Below are positions 49,669 to 58,845 of a stretch of 64,000 bases of DNA, piece after piece. The position numbers were made by a program, and so were the translations under genes. Origin of the DNA: Urinicoccus timonensis (lineage in GTDB: Bacteria; Bacillota; Clostridia; Tissierellales; Peptoniphilaceae); the NCBI RefSeq assembly GCF_900232945.1, contig NZ_OCTU01000001.1:504977-568976 (forward strand). The letters are read 5' to 3'. The notes below the pieces were generated by a model, which saw only the letters and a list, made by a program, of their open reading frames with translations, was not told the origin of the DNA and made no database searches. Within the stretch, counting starts at the first letter, position 1. Each line of letters begins with the position of its first letter.

Positions 49669-50709
49669 TTATAAAAATGTTAATTGCCGGATGGACCGGT
49701 CCATTAAGTTGGACAGGGTCACTCCGACCAACCGATAACTTTCTTTTTTTTGGTAGACCTCTTGAAACAAGTCCTCCAATACCATCAACATGTCTTTTGC
49801 CTGGTAGATGGGACTTCCTAAGGTCCTGGACCTGGTGTGGGTTTTAAACTTCCCCGTCTTGACCTTAAGGGTCAAAGTATAGCCCTGGATATTTTTGTCC
49901 AGGCAGTCCTCTTCCAATTCCCGGCAAAGGTTCTGGATATAGGTCCATAAAAGCTCAGGGTCCTGGCTGGCCCTTTCCAGGGTTGTTTCCGTTCCCAGGC
50001 TCTTCCTCTTGCTGGCAGGTGTAACCTCTCTTTGATCAATGCCCCGGATTCGGTCATACCATTGGATCCCGGCCTTATTAAAGTGCTGGTAGAGAAAGGC
50101 CCGGTCCAGTTGGTAGAGGTCTTGGACAGTGTAGATTCCCAAAGCTTTTAACTTTTCTGCCGACTTTTGCCCCACTCCATGGACCTTTTCTACCTTCAAG
50201 GGAAGAAGGAGGTCTGGAATATCCTGGGGCCTAATCATGAAAAAGCCATCCGGTTTATTCCAATCACTGGCCAGCTTGGCCAAAAATTTATTGTAGGAAA
50301 GGCCTACAGATAGGGTTAGGCCCGTCTTGTCCTTGACAGCCTTCTTCAGGGCCAGGGCTCTTTTTTCATAGTCTCCGGGCCAGTGGTCAATGGCAAGATA
50401 GGCTTCATCAATGGAAACCTGTTCCACCAAGGGACTAAAGGTCCTTAGAACTCCAAAGACCTCTCGGGATTTTTCCAGGTATTTTTTCCGGTGGAGGGGG
50501 AGGACCTTAAGTTGAGGGCAAAGACTCTTGGCCATAAAAACTGGCATGGCTGAGTGGACCCCATAGGCCCTGGCGGCATAATTAGCCGTTGTCAAAATTC
50601 CATCGTCCCTTTGGCCCCCTACCGCCATGGGCTTGTTTCTGTATTCAGGATGGTCCAACTCTTCAACCGATGCATAAAAGGCATCTAGGTCCACATGGAG
50701 AATCTTCAT
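49669..50709 (-). CDS. dinB: DNA polymerase IV (DinB)
   Basis: 346 residues, full length for a Y-family polymerase. HVDLDAFYASVE and VSIDEAYLAI carry the catalytic Asp, Asp and Glu; HGVGQKSAEKLKALGI is the helix-hairpin-helix; the little-finger domain ends in RLVGVTLSNLM. It performs error-prone bypass synthesis during DNA damage. No LexA-like operator was recognised. Either of two adjacent ATG codons (50709 or 50712) may be used. Confidence 0.93.
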   Translation of the reverse strand: MKILHVDLDAFYASVEELDHPEYRNKPMAVGGQRDDGILTTANYAARAYGVHSAMPVFMAKSLCPQLKVLPLHRKKYLEKSREVFGVLRTFSPLVEQVSIDEAYLAIDHWPGDYEKRALALKKAVKDKTGLTLSVGLSYNKFLAKLASDWNKPDGFFMIRPQDIPDLLLPLKVEKVHGVGQKSAEKLKALGIYTVQDLYQLDRAFLYQHFNKAGIQWYDRIRGIDQREVTPASKRKSLGTETTLERASQDPELLWTYIQNLCRELEEDCLDKNIQGYTLTLKVKTGKFKTHTRSRTLGSPIYQAKDMLMVLEDLFQEVYQKKESYRLVGVTLSNLMDRSIRQLTFL

Positions 50710-50868
50710 CATTCACCTAAATTCTAACTGGAATCCAGCACAAGTTAAAAGATACTTACCCCTTTAGTATACTACAAGTCCCAGGCTTTTAAAATACACA
50801 AGTCCCGGGAAAACTTTCCCTTTTATTCCCCCTAAAGTATGGTAAAATAAAGACCATGGAGGTATAGG

Positions 50869-51483
50869 ATGAAAAAAATTGCCCTATTTGATTTTGATAA
50901 GACCATAACCCGGGAGCATTCCATCGGGACCCTTTTAAAATTTATTTTTAGACGCTACCCCCTGCATGCCCTGGCCTTTGCCTTACGTTTTATCTTTGCC
51001 CTGGCCCACTCCTTTCTTTCAGGAGACTATCGCCACTTAAAAAATTCTGTTTTAAAGTATTACGACCTCTTGACCCCGGAAGAAAAAGACGTCTTTTTAC
51101 ATAACGTCATGCCCAAAAGATACTATAAGGATGCCTTGAAGGAAATTGCCCGGAGAAAAGAAGAAGGCTATGTCCTCTTTTTAGTCAGTGCTTCTATGGA
51201 GCCCTACCTGGTGCCCCTGGGTAGAGACCTAGGCTTTGACTACATCCTGGGAACCCAATTTATTGACGGCAAGATTCTCGGATTAAACCATGCCAAGGAA
51301 GAAAAGGTCCGCCGGCTCAAGGCCCTCTTTGAAAAAGAAGGGATTCCCTATAGCCAAGACACCACTGTAGCCTATAGCGACTCCTACAAGGACGACAAGC
51401 CCATGTTAGACATGGCCCATGAAAGATTTTTAATCAACTCCCCCGTTCGGTCCCAGGGCTACCAAAACCTGACTTGGGACTAA
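50869..51483 (+). CDS. HAD-IB family phosphatase
   Basis: 204 residues with HAD motif I (FDFDKTITRE, nucleophile Asp8), motif II (LVSAS), a conserved Lys/Arg region and motif IV (YSDSYKDDKPML). HAD-IB enzymes of this kind act on small phosphorylated substrates such as phosphoserine or lysophosphatidate. GGAGG precedes the ATG, and an extended -10 (TGGTAAAAT) is seen at about 50830-50840. It is transcribed alone, just before a tRNA gene. Confidence 0.85.
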   Translation: MKKIALFDFDKTITREHSIGTLLKFIFRRYPLHALAFALRFIFALAHSFLSGDYRHLKNSVLKYYDLLTPEEKDVFLHNVMPKRYYKDALKEIARRKEEGYVLFLVSASMEPYLVPLGRDLGFDYILGTQFIDGKILGLNHAKEEKVRRLKALFEKEGIPYSQDTTVAYSDSYKDDKPMLDMAHERFLINSPVRSQGYQNLTWD

Positions 51484-51502
51484 TCTCCCAGCCTAGGCCT
51501 TC

Positions 51503-51531
51503 TTGACAGGGAAAATCCTCCGCTGTAAAAT
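51503..51531 (+). promoter_or_regulatory. promoter of tRNA-Thr
   Basis: -35 TTGACA (51503-51508), a 17-base spacer and -10 TAAAAT (51526-51531), ending 12 bases before the tRNA. Confidence 0.8.
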
Positions 51532-51543
51532 AGGACTAGACTT

Positions 51544-51619
51544 GCTACCGTGGCTCAGTCGGTAGAGCAGCAGATTCGTAACCTGCAGGTCGGGAGTTCG
51601 ATTCTCCCCGGTAGCTCCA
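51544..51619 (+). tRNA. tRNA-Thr (anticodon CGU)
   Basis: A 76-base cloverleaf. The acceptor arms GCTACCG and CGGTAGC, D-arm GCTC...GAGC, anticodon loop TTCGTAA with anticodon CGT, the T-arm GGGAGTTCGATTCTCCC and the encoded CCA are all present. It reads the threonine codon ACG. Confidence 0.95.
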
Positions 51620-51630
51620 TAGAAAAATTC

Positions 51631-51674
51631 CCATGCTATAATGGCTTGTTTTCAAGACTTAGCATGGTTTTTTT
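51631..51674 (+). terminator. terminator of tRNA-Thr
   Basis: CCATGCTA / TAGCATGG with a roughly 21-base loop, followed by a run of T. Confidence 0.7.
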
Positions 51675-51808
51675 GTTCTTTTTTTCACCTAGGATTCGTG
51701 TTCCTTGAAATTAACTCTTGACTTATCTTCATGTTAAGTTAGGAGAATACAAACCTTAAGGATCTTCACTTACACAGTTTCCATGGCCCAGATTATTGTA
51801 TGGTATAT

Positions 51809-51842
51809 AGCCCAGTCGTCTTTTGAGATTACTGGGCTTTTA
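51809..51842 (+). terminator. isolated terminator-like hairpin
   Basis: AGCCCAGT / ACTGGGCT with a 14-base loop, followed by TTTAT. There is no gene between it and the tRNA terminator; 51675-51808 holds nothing I can identify. It may end a small unrecognised transcript. Confidence 0.5.
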
Positions 51843-51874
51843 TGTTAAGTTAAAAAAGTTTGCCCTTGAAATAG

Positions 51875-51906
51875 AAAAAACGTGAACACCTAGTTCACGC
51901 TTTTTT
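51875..51906. terminator. terminator of the 51905 lipoprotein gene
   Basis: CGTGAAC / GTTCACG with loop ACCTA and runs of A and T on both sides, so it can work in both directions. Confidence 0.75.
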
Positions 51907-52891
51907 ATTCCACATCTTCACTTGTTTTTTGAGCCTGGTCTTGGCTTTCTTGCCCTCCCACATAGTCTCCATCATGGCGGACATAAACCATGTAGATATT
52001 CTTGTCAGACTTGTACTCTCCCATAAACTGGGGCTTGTATTGCTTGTCTGTGGCCTTGGTGATTTCAAAGGCCGGAACTTGGTAGTAAAAGTCGATTAGG
52101 TCGTAGTTGTCGTTAATGCCACCGATGTTTTTCCCCAATTGTCGGACCAGCTTTTTAATGGCTGTTTCCTTGGACCAATTAGGCTTGTAGGCCAAGGTCA
52201 GGGGATTTCTCTTGCCATAGGACAAGTAGTGGACCAGACGGTGGTTTTTATCCATGACTACTGTGGCCTGGTTGCCGGAAGACCGGATGTCTCCGTCAAT
52301 GTATTCCCTAAAATAATAGGCTGTCAAGTCGCTATCCTTGTATTGCTTTGCCCAAATCAGGGTTGGATAAAGGGCTGCCCCTTCAAAGCTCTTGTCCTGG
52401 GACAGGCAGGTGTTGATTTCTGTCAGATAGTTGAAGTAGTCCAAGGCATAGGTCAGGTCCTCCTGGCTGGGAGTGACTTCCACCGCCTTTGTTTCATAAC
52501 GGTGGGGGTTGTCCTTTAAAAGCAACTCCCGAATCATACTGGCTCCCATTTCATAGTCCACCAGGTAGTCTCCAACTTCTGTCAATTGGCTCAGGTCTTT
52601 ACCTCCACTAAAGTCGTTGACTCCTTCGATCATAAGACTGGGGTCTTCCAAGTGGTTACCCGCTTCATGGAAGAGGTCCACCCCGTTGACAGACCCCACC
52701 ACACCCTTGGACAAGGGGGTGTCGTTTTGGACTTCCTTTATTTTTGTAAAAATAGATTCTTCTTTATTTGTTTTACTTTCCTGGCTGGATTCTTTCGGTA
52801 AAAGATCCTTGGCTTTTTCTAGGCCCGTCTCTAGGCTTGAACAAGCAGTCAGGCACAGGCATAAGGAAAATAGCAAGATTAGTTTTTTCAT
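51905..52891 (-). CDS. lipoprotein of unknown function
   Basis: 328 residues with a lipoprotein signal (LCLCLTACSS, Cys17) and an acidic, K/E/S-rich linker (about 25-65). The remaining domain (about 70-315) has mixed alpha/beta character: VVGSVNGVDLFHEAGN, VDYEMGASMIRELLLK and DLIDFYYQVPAFEITKATD. I recognise no family. It is a single gene with GAGGAG before the ATG, followed by a terminator. Beyond its attachment to the membrane, its role is unknown. Confidence 0.75.
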   Translation of the reverse strand: MKKLILLFSLCLCLTACSSLETGLEKAKDLLPKESSQESKTNKEESIFTKIKEVQNDTPLSKGVVGSVNGVDLFHEAGNHLEDPSLMIEGVNDFSGGKDLSQLTEVGDYLVDYEMGASMIRELLLKDNPHRYETKAVEVTPSQEDLTYALDYFNYLTEINTCLSQDKSFEGAALYPTLIWAKQYKDSDLTAYYFREYIDGDIRSSGNQATVVMDKNHRLVHYLSYGKRNPLTLAYKPNWSKETAIKKLVRQLGKNIGGINDNYDLIDFYYQVPAFEITKATDKQYKPQFMGEYKSDKNIYMVYVRHDGDYVGGQESQDQAQKTSEDVE

Positions 52892-52923
52892 GGCTCCTCC
52901 TATCTGTGTTATTTTACCACAAA

Positions 52924-53562
52924 TTAAGCCTCTTGACTATTTTTTACCACCAGAATATTTTCTGCCTCTTCCTTGCTCAAGGTGGCCTTCTTCCCTTCCA
53001 GGCTCACAGTCATATTTTCAGAAAATTTCTTCTTCAACTCCAATTGGGCACCAGGAAGCAGGCCTCTACGCTCATAATGCTTATAGTTGATTTCATCAAT
53101 AATTTGAACGATTTCAAAGGGTCCCTGGTCTTCCTTGCCCCACAAAGACTCTCTTGCCTCACAGCCTCCGTTGACGTAAATGGGCCCACCATGGGGGCAG
53201 GTTTCGGGATAGGCCAGGTACTTATTTAGCCGGTCAATAAGCTGGCTGTCGGAGGCGTGTTCCAAACTTTCTGCCAAATCATGGACCAGGTCCGGGGGAT
53301 AGTCCAGCTTAGTCAACAAAAAAGTTTCCCAAAGCCGGTGACGGTCCAGGAGGTTTTTTACCCGGGCCTCTCCTTCCGGCGTAAGGGTAATCTTGTGAAA
53401 ACTCACCTGGACCCAGTTGTTTTCTTTTAACTTCCGGACCATTTCCGTTACAGAGGCTGGAGCCACATTTAAATCCTCTGCTATTTTTTTATTGCTGGCA
53501 TGGCCATAGCGAAGCATTAGGTCATAAATAACCTTTAAATAGCTTTCTTGTTGTCGACTCAT
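52924..53562 (-). CDS. DtxR-family metal-dependent regulator
   Basis: 212 residues. The start MSRQQESYLK is chosen for TTAGGAGG upstream; the frame runs on to 53637 without a good site. It has an N-terminal winged helix (SNKKIAEDLNVAPASVTEMV), the metal-binding and dimer domain with RHRLWETFL, VHDLAESLEHASD and CPHGGPIYVNGG, and an FeoA-like C-terminal domain. In the ligand stretch, Glu replaces the DtxR Cys102, which resembles Mn-type members. Ligands equivalent to MntR Asp8 and Glu11 are not evident, so the metal is uncertain. It is adjacent to, but not clearly linked with, the Opp operon. Confidence 0.88.
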   Translation of the reverse strand: MSRQQESYLKVIYDLMLRYGHASNKKIAEDLNVAPASVTEMVRKLKENNWVQVSFHKITLTPEGEARVKNLLDRHRLWETFLLTKLDYPPDLVHDLAESLEHASDSQLIDRLNKYLAYPETCPHGGPIYVNGGCEARESLWGKEDQGPFEIVQIIDEINYKHYERRGLLPGAQLELKKKFSENMTVSLEGKKATLSKEEAENILVVKNSQEA

Positions 53563-53644
53563 TTTCTCGCCTCCTAATTCGGTTGCCCTAAATTGATTTA
53601 TATTCTCATTATACACCAGTCTCCAAAATTTTTCCACGAAAAAA

Positions 53645-53665
53645 ACAGAGATTCTCAGAATCTCT
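53645..53665 (-). terminator. terminator of the Opp operon
   Basis: CAGAGATTC / GAATCTCTG with loop TGA on the minus strand, followed by TTTTTTTC. Confidence 0.8.
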
Positions 53666-53677
53666 GCTTGGTCTCTT

Positions 53678-54511
53678 TTAAACTTTTCCCCTGGAGCAAA
53701 TAGAGCTGGACTTCCTCTTGGAGGGATGGTCTATGGGAATAGCCCTTAGGAGTTTTTTTGTATAGTCTTCTTGTGGACGAATGAAGATCTCATCTCGACT
53801 TCCCCTTTCTACAATTTTTCCCTTTTCCATCACAGCCACATCGTGGCAGAGGTTGGCAACAACAGCCAGGTCATGGGAAATAAAGAGGTAGGTTAGGGAA
53901 AATTCTTTTTGGAGGTCCTTTAAGAGGTCAATGATTTGGGCCTGGATACTGACATCCAAGGCCGAGGTAGGCTCATCTAAAATTACCAGGTCCGGTTGGG
54001 TCACCAGGGCCCGGGCAATGCTGATTCTCTGCCTTTGACCTCCTGAGAATTCATGGGGATAGCGGTTGTAGTAACTAGAAGATAGGCCACAAAGTTCCAT
54101 GGTTTCCTTGACCCGTTCTCGGGGGTCTCCCTGGATTTTTCCTGGCATATTTCTTAGACTTTCTAGGATCATATTACCTGCTGAAAAGCGGGGATTTAAG
54201 GATGAATAGGGGTCTTGAAAGACCATTTGAATCCTGGGCCTAACCCTGCGAAAATCTTTTTTAGACATGGTTACCAGGTCCTGACCATCAAAGAGGATTT
54301 TCCCCTGGACTTCCTGGTAGAGGCCAATGATGCACCGGGCCAGGGTGGACTTGCCTGAGCCCGACTCTCCTACAATCCCCAGGGTTTTGCCCTGGTCTAG
54401 GCTAAAGGACACATGGTCTACAGCCAAGAGTTCTTCCTTCTGACCGAAAAGTTTCTTGGACAGGGTAAATTTTTTTGTTAAATTTTCCACTTCTAATAGG
54501 CTTTTAGTCAT
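53678..54511 (-). CDS. oligopeptide ABC transporter ATPase (OppF-like)
   Basis: 277 residues. The start [15 protein letters not shown] is chosen for AGGAGG upstream; a longer frame lies within the OppD-like gene. It has Walker [10 protein letters not shown], signature FSGGQRQRISIAR, Walker B LVILDEPTSALD, His in FISHD and the C-terminal oligopeptide extension ending near RAIPIDHPSKRKS. It overlaps the preceding ATPase gene by 8 bases and ends the transporter operon. Confidence 0.92.
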   Translation of the reverse strand: MTKSLLEVENLTKKFTLSKKLFGQKEELLAVDHVSFSLDQGKTLGIVGESGSGKSTLARCIIGLYQEVQGKILFDGQDLVTMSKKDFRRVRPRIQMVFQDPYSSLNPRFSAGNMILESLRNMPGKIQGDPRERVKETMELCGLSSSYYNRYPHEFSGGQRQRISIARALVTQPDLVILDEPTSALDVSIQAQIIDLLKDLQKEFSLTYLFISHDLAVVANLCHDVAVMEKGKIVERGSRDEIFIRPQEDYTKKLLRAIPIDHPSKRKSSSICSRGKV

Positions 54512-55442
54512 GGTCCACCTCCTGGTGGTTGGCAAAGCTGGAAACCATATGGCTTTCTGATAGCCAAATTTCCTCAAAGGGCTCTTCCTGGTCAATTTCC
54601 TCTTGGGAGGCTTGGACCCGGATGCTCTCTACATGGCTTTCAATGCTGTCTGCTTGGATATTTATACTGGGTCTTGCCGCCAAAAGGGCCCGAGTATAGG
54701 GATGGGCAGGCTGGTCAAAAATCTCAAAAACCGTCCCCCTTTCCACGACTCGACCATGGAACATGACCACAACATAGTCTGCCATTTCCGCTACAACTCC
54801 CAAGTCATGGGTAATTAAGAGGATGGCAGTGCCGATTTTTTCCTTGAGCTGGTCCAAAAGGCAGAGGACCTGGGCTTGAATGGTTACGTCCAAGGCCGTT
54901 GTGGGCTCATCGGCAATTAAGAGTTTGGGCTTATTGGCCAGGCCCATGGCAATCATAACCCTTTGCCTTTGGCCTCCGGAAAGTTGGTGGGGATAGGACT
55001 TTAAAATCTTTTCAGGTCGCGGCAGGTCCACCATCTTTACTAGGTCTAGGGCCCTTTGCCTGCTTTCTTTTTTCCCCAAGTCCTGGCCAATTTTCAAGGC
55101 CTCTTGGATTTGATAGCCAATGGTGAGACCAGGGTTTAGGGAGGTCATGGGTTCTTGGAAGATCATGGCCATTTCTCTCCCCCTCATTTGCCTTAATTGA
55201 CTAGGAGACATCTTTAAGAGGTCCTGGCCATCAAAGAGGATTTCCCCTTGGGCCACTTCCCCTTGCCCCTTGGGGAGAAGTCCCATCATAGACAGGGCTG
55301 TGACACTCTTTCCAGACCCAGACTCCCCAACAAGACAGGTGGTGGAGTGGGCTGGTATGGAGAAGTTCACTCCTTGGATGCTCTTAACCAGGCCCTGGTC
55401 TGTATGAAAATAGGTGTGTAAATTTTTTATTTCAATAAACAT
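54504..55442 (-). CDS. oligopeptide ABC transporter ATPase (OppD-like)
   Basis: 312 residues. Walker A is GESGSGKSV, signature [12 protein letters not shown], Walker [13 protein letters not shown] and His in [10 protein letters not shown]. The C-terminal oligopeptide-binding extension is present ([14 protein letters not shown]). It overlaps the permease gene by one base. It pairs with the OppF-like protein. Confidence 0.92.
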   Translation of the reverse strand: MFIEIKNLHTYFHTDQGLVKSIQGVNFSIPAHSTTCLVGESGSGKSVTALSMMGLLPKGQGEVAQGEILFDGQDLLKMSPSQLRQMRGREMAMIFQEPMTSLNPGLTIGYQIQEALKIGQDLGKKESRQRALDLVKMVDLPRPEKILKSYPHQLSGGQRQRVMIAMGLANKPKLLIADEPTTALDVTIQAQVLCLLDQLKEKIGTAILLITHDLGVVAEMADYVVVMFHGRVVERGTVFEIFDQPAHPYTRALLAARPSINIQADSIESHVESIRVQASQEEIDQEEPFEEIWLSESHMVSSFANHQEVDHD

Positions 55443-56287
55443 TAGGCCCTCCTTTGCTTGGGATCAAAGGCATCCCGAATCCCATCTCCCAGGACATTTA
55501 AGGCGAAGATGCTCAAGGCAATTGCTAGACCTGGAAAAAGGGTTAGGTGGGGATAGTCTCGAATATAGGCCCGACCTGTAGACAGCATGGCTCCCCATTC
55601 TGGAGTAGGAGGGGTAATTCCCACCCCAATAAAGCTTAAAGAAGCTGCCGATAAAATGGACACCCCTACTCCTAGAGTTGCTTGGACAATTAAGGGTCCC
55701 AGGCAGTTGGGTAGTATGTGGACCAACAAAAGTCGTCCCAGGTTGGCCCCTGTCGTTTGGGCTGCTTCAATGTATTCTTGTTTCTTCACCGACAGGACAC
55801 TGGCCCGCATAATCCGGGCATAACCAGGAAGACTGGATATGGATACGGCCAAAATTACATTGCCAATCCCCCCACCCAGGGCTGCTGCAATGGCTATAGC
55901 CAAAACCAGTTGAGGGATGGCTAAAAGCATGTCCATAATCCGCATGATAAATGCATCTAGGGGCCCTTCAAAAAAGCCTGCTAGGGCTCCCAAAAAGGTT
56001 CCAAGTAATAGGGAAACTGCCATGGACCCCAGGCCAATAAGGAAGGATAGTCGGCCCCCATAGAGAATCCGACTCAGGATGTCTCGACCAAATTCATCGG
56101 TTCCCAAAAGGTGGTTGCTAGAAGGCAGTTGAAAGCGGTCTACCAGAGCCTGGTCTGCATAACCATAAGGCGTTAGGACCGGGGCCAGGATACAAAGTAG
56201 GATCATGACTCCCAAAAGAACCAGGCCAAAAACCGCCAGTTTATTTTTTTTGAATTGTCGCCAAAAATCTTGTGATCTTGAATGCAT
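55442..56287 (-). CDS. oligopeptide ABC transporter permease (OppC-like)
   Basis: 281 residues with the N-terminal OppC-type helix (KLAVFGLVLLGVMILLCILAP), the loop GTDEFGRDILSRILYG, and the BPD_transp_1 core containing EYIEAAQTTGANLGRLLLVHILPN. It starts 6 bases after the OppB-like stop. Usual length and layout. Confidence 0.92.
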   Translation of the reverse strand: MHSRSQDFWRQFKKNKLAVFGLVLLGVMILLCILAPVLTPYGYADQALVDRFQLPSSNHLLGTDEFGRDILSRILYGGRLSFLIGLGSMAVSLLLGTFLGALAGFFEGPLDAFIMRIMDMLLAIPQLVLAIAIAAALGGGIGNVILAVSISSLPGYARIMRASVLSVKKQEYIEAAQTTGANLGRLLLVHILPNCLGPLIVQATLGVGVSILSAASLSFIGVGITPPTPEWGAMLSTGRAYIRDYPHLTLFPGLAIALSIFALNVLGDGIRDAFDPKQRRA

Positions 56288-56293
56288 GGTCCA

Positions 56294-57223
56294 TCACCTA
56301 CTCTTACTTCTTATCTTGGGGTCAACAACTGAATAGAGAATATCAACCAAAAGGGAAATCAAACAATAGGCCAGGGCAATAAAGAGGACTCCGCCTAGGA
56401 TCAGGGGGTAGTCCCTGGTCTTTATGGATTCCACCATAATCCGGCCAATACCGGGAATGGAGAAAATTGTCTCTGTCAAAACGGACCCTCCCAGTAGGCT
56501 ACCCATTTGGAGGCCTATACTGGTTATAACTGGAATTAGGGCATTTCTCAGGGCATGGACAATGATGACCTTATTTTCCTTGACCCCCTTGGCCCGGGCT
56601 GTCCGAATATAGTCCTGGTCCAAAACATCTAACATGGAGGACCGGGTTTGCCTTAGGATAACGGCTGTAGACTGGAGCCCCAGGGCCATCCCCGGCAAAA
56701 TCATGTACTTAAAACTTGCAAAACCCGAAGAAGGCAAAAGGCCCCAACGGACAGAAAAGAGGAGAATTAAAAGAAGTCCCGACCAAAAGATGGGCATGGC
56801 CAAGCCAATCAGGCCAAAAATCATGGAAATTTGGTCCCAGACCGAATATTTTTTCACTGCACTAAAAATTCCTAGGCCAATGCCAAAAAAGAGGGCAATA
56901 GACAGGGAAAAGAAGGCCAGTTTCAAGGTATTTGGAAAAACTTGGGCCAGGGTTTCCGTGACAGAATTCCCCGTAATATAGGATTTACCCAGGTCAAAAT
57001 GCAAGAGGGCATTTTTCAAAAAACGACCATATTGGATAAAGAAGGGGTCATTTAGGCCTAAAGACTCCCTGGCGGCCTCCATGGCCTCCTTGGGTGCTGT
57101 CGCTCCCATGGTGGCTGTAACAGCATCTCCAGGGGTAAAATACAGGAGGGTAAATACAATGAAACTCACACCAATCAGGGTGGGTATCAGGGAGAGTATT
57201 CTTTTGAAAATATACTTCAACAT
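56294..57223 (-). CDS. oligopeptide ABC transporter permease (OppB-like)
   Basis: 309 residues with TLIGVSFIVFTLLYFTPGD at the N-terminus, helices 2-6, and the loop DYIRTARAKGVKENKVIIVHALRN plus VLTETIFSIPGIGRIM. It lies downstream of the binding-protein gene, from which a hairpin at 57253-57275 separates it. Confidence 0.92.
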   Translation of the reverse strand: MLKYIFKRILSLIPTLIGVSFIVFTLLYFTPGDAVTATMGATAPKEAMEAARESLGLNDPFFIQYGRFLKNALLHFDLGKSYITGNSVTETLAQVFPNTLKLAFFSLSIALFFGIGLGIFSAVKKYSVWDQISMIFGLIGLAMPIFWSGLLLILLFSVRWGLLPSSGFASFKYMILPGMALGLQSTAVILRQTRSSMLDVLDQDYIRTARAKGVKENKVIIVHALRNALIPVITSIGLQMGSLLGGSVLTETIFSIPGIGRIMVESIKTRDYPLILGGVLFIALAYCLISLLVDILYSVVDPKIRSKSR

Positions 57224-57252
57224 AGGCTATCCTTGTCCTTTATTAAAAGACA

Positions 57253-57275
57253 AGTTCCCACAAGTTGTGGGAACT
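57253..57275 (-). terminator. attenuator hairpin between binding protein and permeases
   Basis: AGTTCCCACAA / TTGTGGGAACT, a perfect 11-bp stem, followed on the minus strand by TGTCTTTTAA. As at 13577-13604, it would raise the binding protein relative to the permeases. Confidence 0.6.
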
Positions 57276-57300
57276 CGTCAACTTTTCATTTCATCTGATC

Positions 57301-58845
57301 TTATTTTTCAATGGTCCATAGGGCTTGGGAGGTTCCGGCTAGGATATCAAAGTTTTTGATGGCCTTGCTGGCACCCAGGACTTGTTCCCCATTGGCGATA
57401 TAGATCCATGGGTGGTCCTTGTCCACAAGCTCTTGGGCTTGTTGGTAGAGTTGTTCCCTTTCTGGACCGTTATCCAACTGAATGGCATCGGACAATAATT
57501 TATCTACTTCAGGATTTTGATAGAACATGAAGTTTGGTCCTTCTCCTAAGTTTTGGGAGTGGAAGGGTGAGAACATAGCATAGTGAATATCTTGGATGGA
57601 TGGGTTCCAGCTCATGATAAACATGTCGTGTTCCTTGTTTTTAACAGCATTCATATAAACGCCCCATTCCAGGGTCGTAATTTCTACATTGTAGCCTAGG
57701 TCTTGCAGTTGGGCTTGGATGATTTGAGCCATATCTTGTCTTTGTTGGTTATCATTGACATAGAGCTTAAAGGTGTGGCCTGGTTCAATGCCTGCCTCTG
57801 CAAATAATTTCTTGGCTAGTTCAGGGTCATATTTTCTAGCTTCCAACTTGTCTGAAATACTGTAGGGGAATTCTGGATTGACAGGTCCTGTTGCCACCTT
57901 GCCCACTCCTTGGAAGACGGTCTTTACAATTTCTTCCATGTTAATGGCATGGGACATGGCTTCTCTAGCCTTGGGATTGGCAAAGGCTCCATCTTGATCA
58001 GATCTAAGACCCAAGAAGTGGATGGACCGGTCCAGACGACGGAAGATTTGTAGGTTTTCATTATCCTCAATCTTTTGAATGTCGTTGGGGGCAACTTCGT
58101 AGGCCAGGTCAACTCCACCACTTTCCAATTCAATAACCCGGTTGTTGGCTTCAGGGATAATCCTCAGGACAAGATTTTTTGTCTTGGCCTTGTCGCCAAA
58201 GTAGTCGTCAAAGCGGCTAAGTTTGATTTCTTGAAGCTTGGTCCAGGAATCCAACTTATAGGGACCAGTTCCAACCGGAGCCTTGTCGTAACCATCTCCA
58301 GCTTCTGTTACAGCTTTTTCACTTAAAATAGCTGCAGAGGGATGGGCCAGAGCAGCTAGGAAGGACCCATCTGCTTGGTTTAACTTAAATTCAAGGGTCA
58401 GGTCATCTGTAGCCTTAAGGCTTTCAGGAATAATCTTACCAAAAATATAGCTATAGCCATCGCTATCAATTAGGCGCTTCAAACTAAAGACCACATCACT
58501 GGCCTTAAGAGTATCTCCATTGTGGAATTTAACTCCAGGTTTCAAGTGGACGATAAAGGTCTTACTGTCAGGTTGGTCTATAGATTCTGCCAAGCTTTCT
58601 ACAAGATTTCCATCCTTGTCTACGTCCATGAGCTTGTTGTAAATTTGCTTCATGACATTTTCTGAATAGACGTCGTTGTATTTTTCAGGGTCCAGGGTAA
58701 TGGCATCCGAGGCCACAGCTACCTTTAAGGTATCTGGATCTTGACTTCCTCCAGCCGGGGCTTCTTTAGATCCTCCTGATCCTCCACAAGCTGTAAGAAC
58801 TAGGACCAAGGCCAGGGCCAAGAGGCCTAATTTATTTTTCTTCAT
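57301..58845 (-). CDS. oligopeptide ABC transporter binding lipoprotein (OppA/DppA-like)
   Basis: 514 residues with a lipoprotein signal (VLVLTACGGSG, Cys20) and a family 5 binding domain (VAVASDAITLDPEKYNDVYS, VHLKPGVKFHNGDTLKASDV and APVGTGPYKLDSW). AGGAGG precedes the ATG. It overlaps the M20 amidohydrolase gene by 14 bases. The operon order M20 enzyme, binding protein, permeases, ATPases suggests import and hydrolysis of a modified amino acid or dipeptide. Confidence 0.92.
   Translation of the reverse strand: MKKNKLGLLALALVLVLTACGGSGGSKEAPAGGSQDPDTLKVAVASDAITLDPEKYNDVYSENVMKQIYNKLMDVDKDGNLVESLAESIDQPDSKTFIVHLKPGVKFHNGDTLKASDVVFSLKRLIDSDGYSYIFGKIIPESLKATDDLTLEFKLNQADGSFLAALAHPSAAILSEKAVTEAGDGYDKAPVGTGPYKLDSWTKLQEIKLSRFDDYFGDKAKTKNLVLRIIPEANNRVIELESGGVDLAYEVAPNDIQKIEDNENLQIFRRLDRSIHFLGLRSDQDGAFANPKAREAMSHAINMEEIVKTVFQGVGKVATGPVNPEFPYSISDKLEARKYDPELAKKLFAEAGIEPGHTFKLYVNDNQQRQDMAQIIQAQLQDLGYNVEITTLEWGVYMNAVKNKEHDMFIMSWNPSIQDIHYAMFSPFHSQNLGEGPNFMFYQNPEVDKLLSDAIQLDNGPEREQLYQQAQELVDKDHPWIYIANGEQVLGASKAIKNFDILAGTSQALWTIEK

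Noticed and set aside
7227..51852. ATGTTAAGTT repeated at about 7227, 8150 (reverse), 51731 and 51841
   Set aside because: A 10-base AT-rich word occurring four times in 64 kb in unrelated positions is not enough to suggest a functional site.
52924..53562. Confident assignment as MntR
   Set aside because: Glu at the Cys102 position suggests manganese, but ligands equivalent to MntR Asp8 and Glu11 are not seen and an FeoA-like domain is present.
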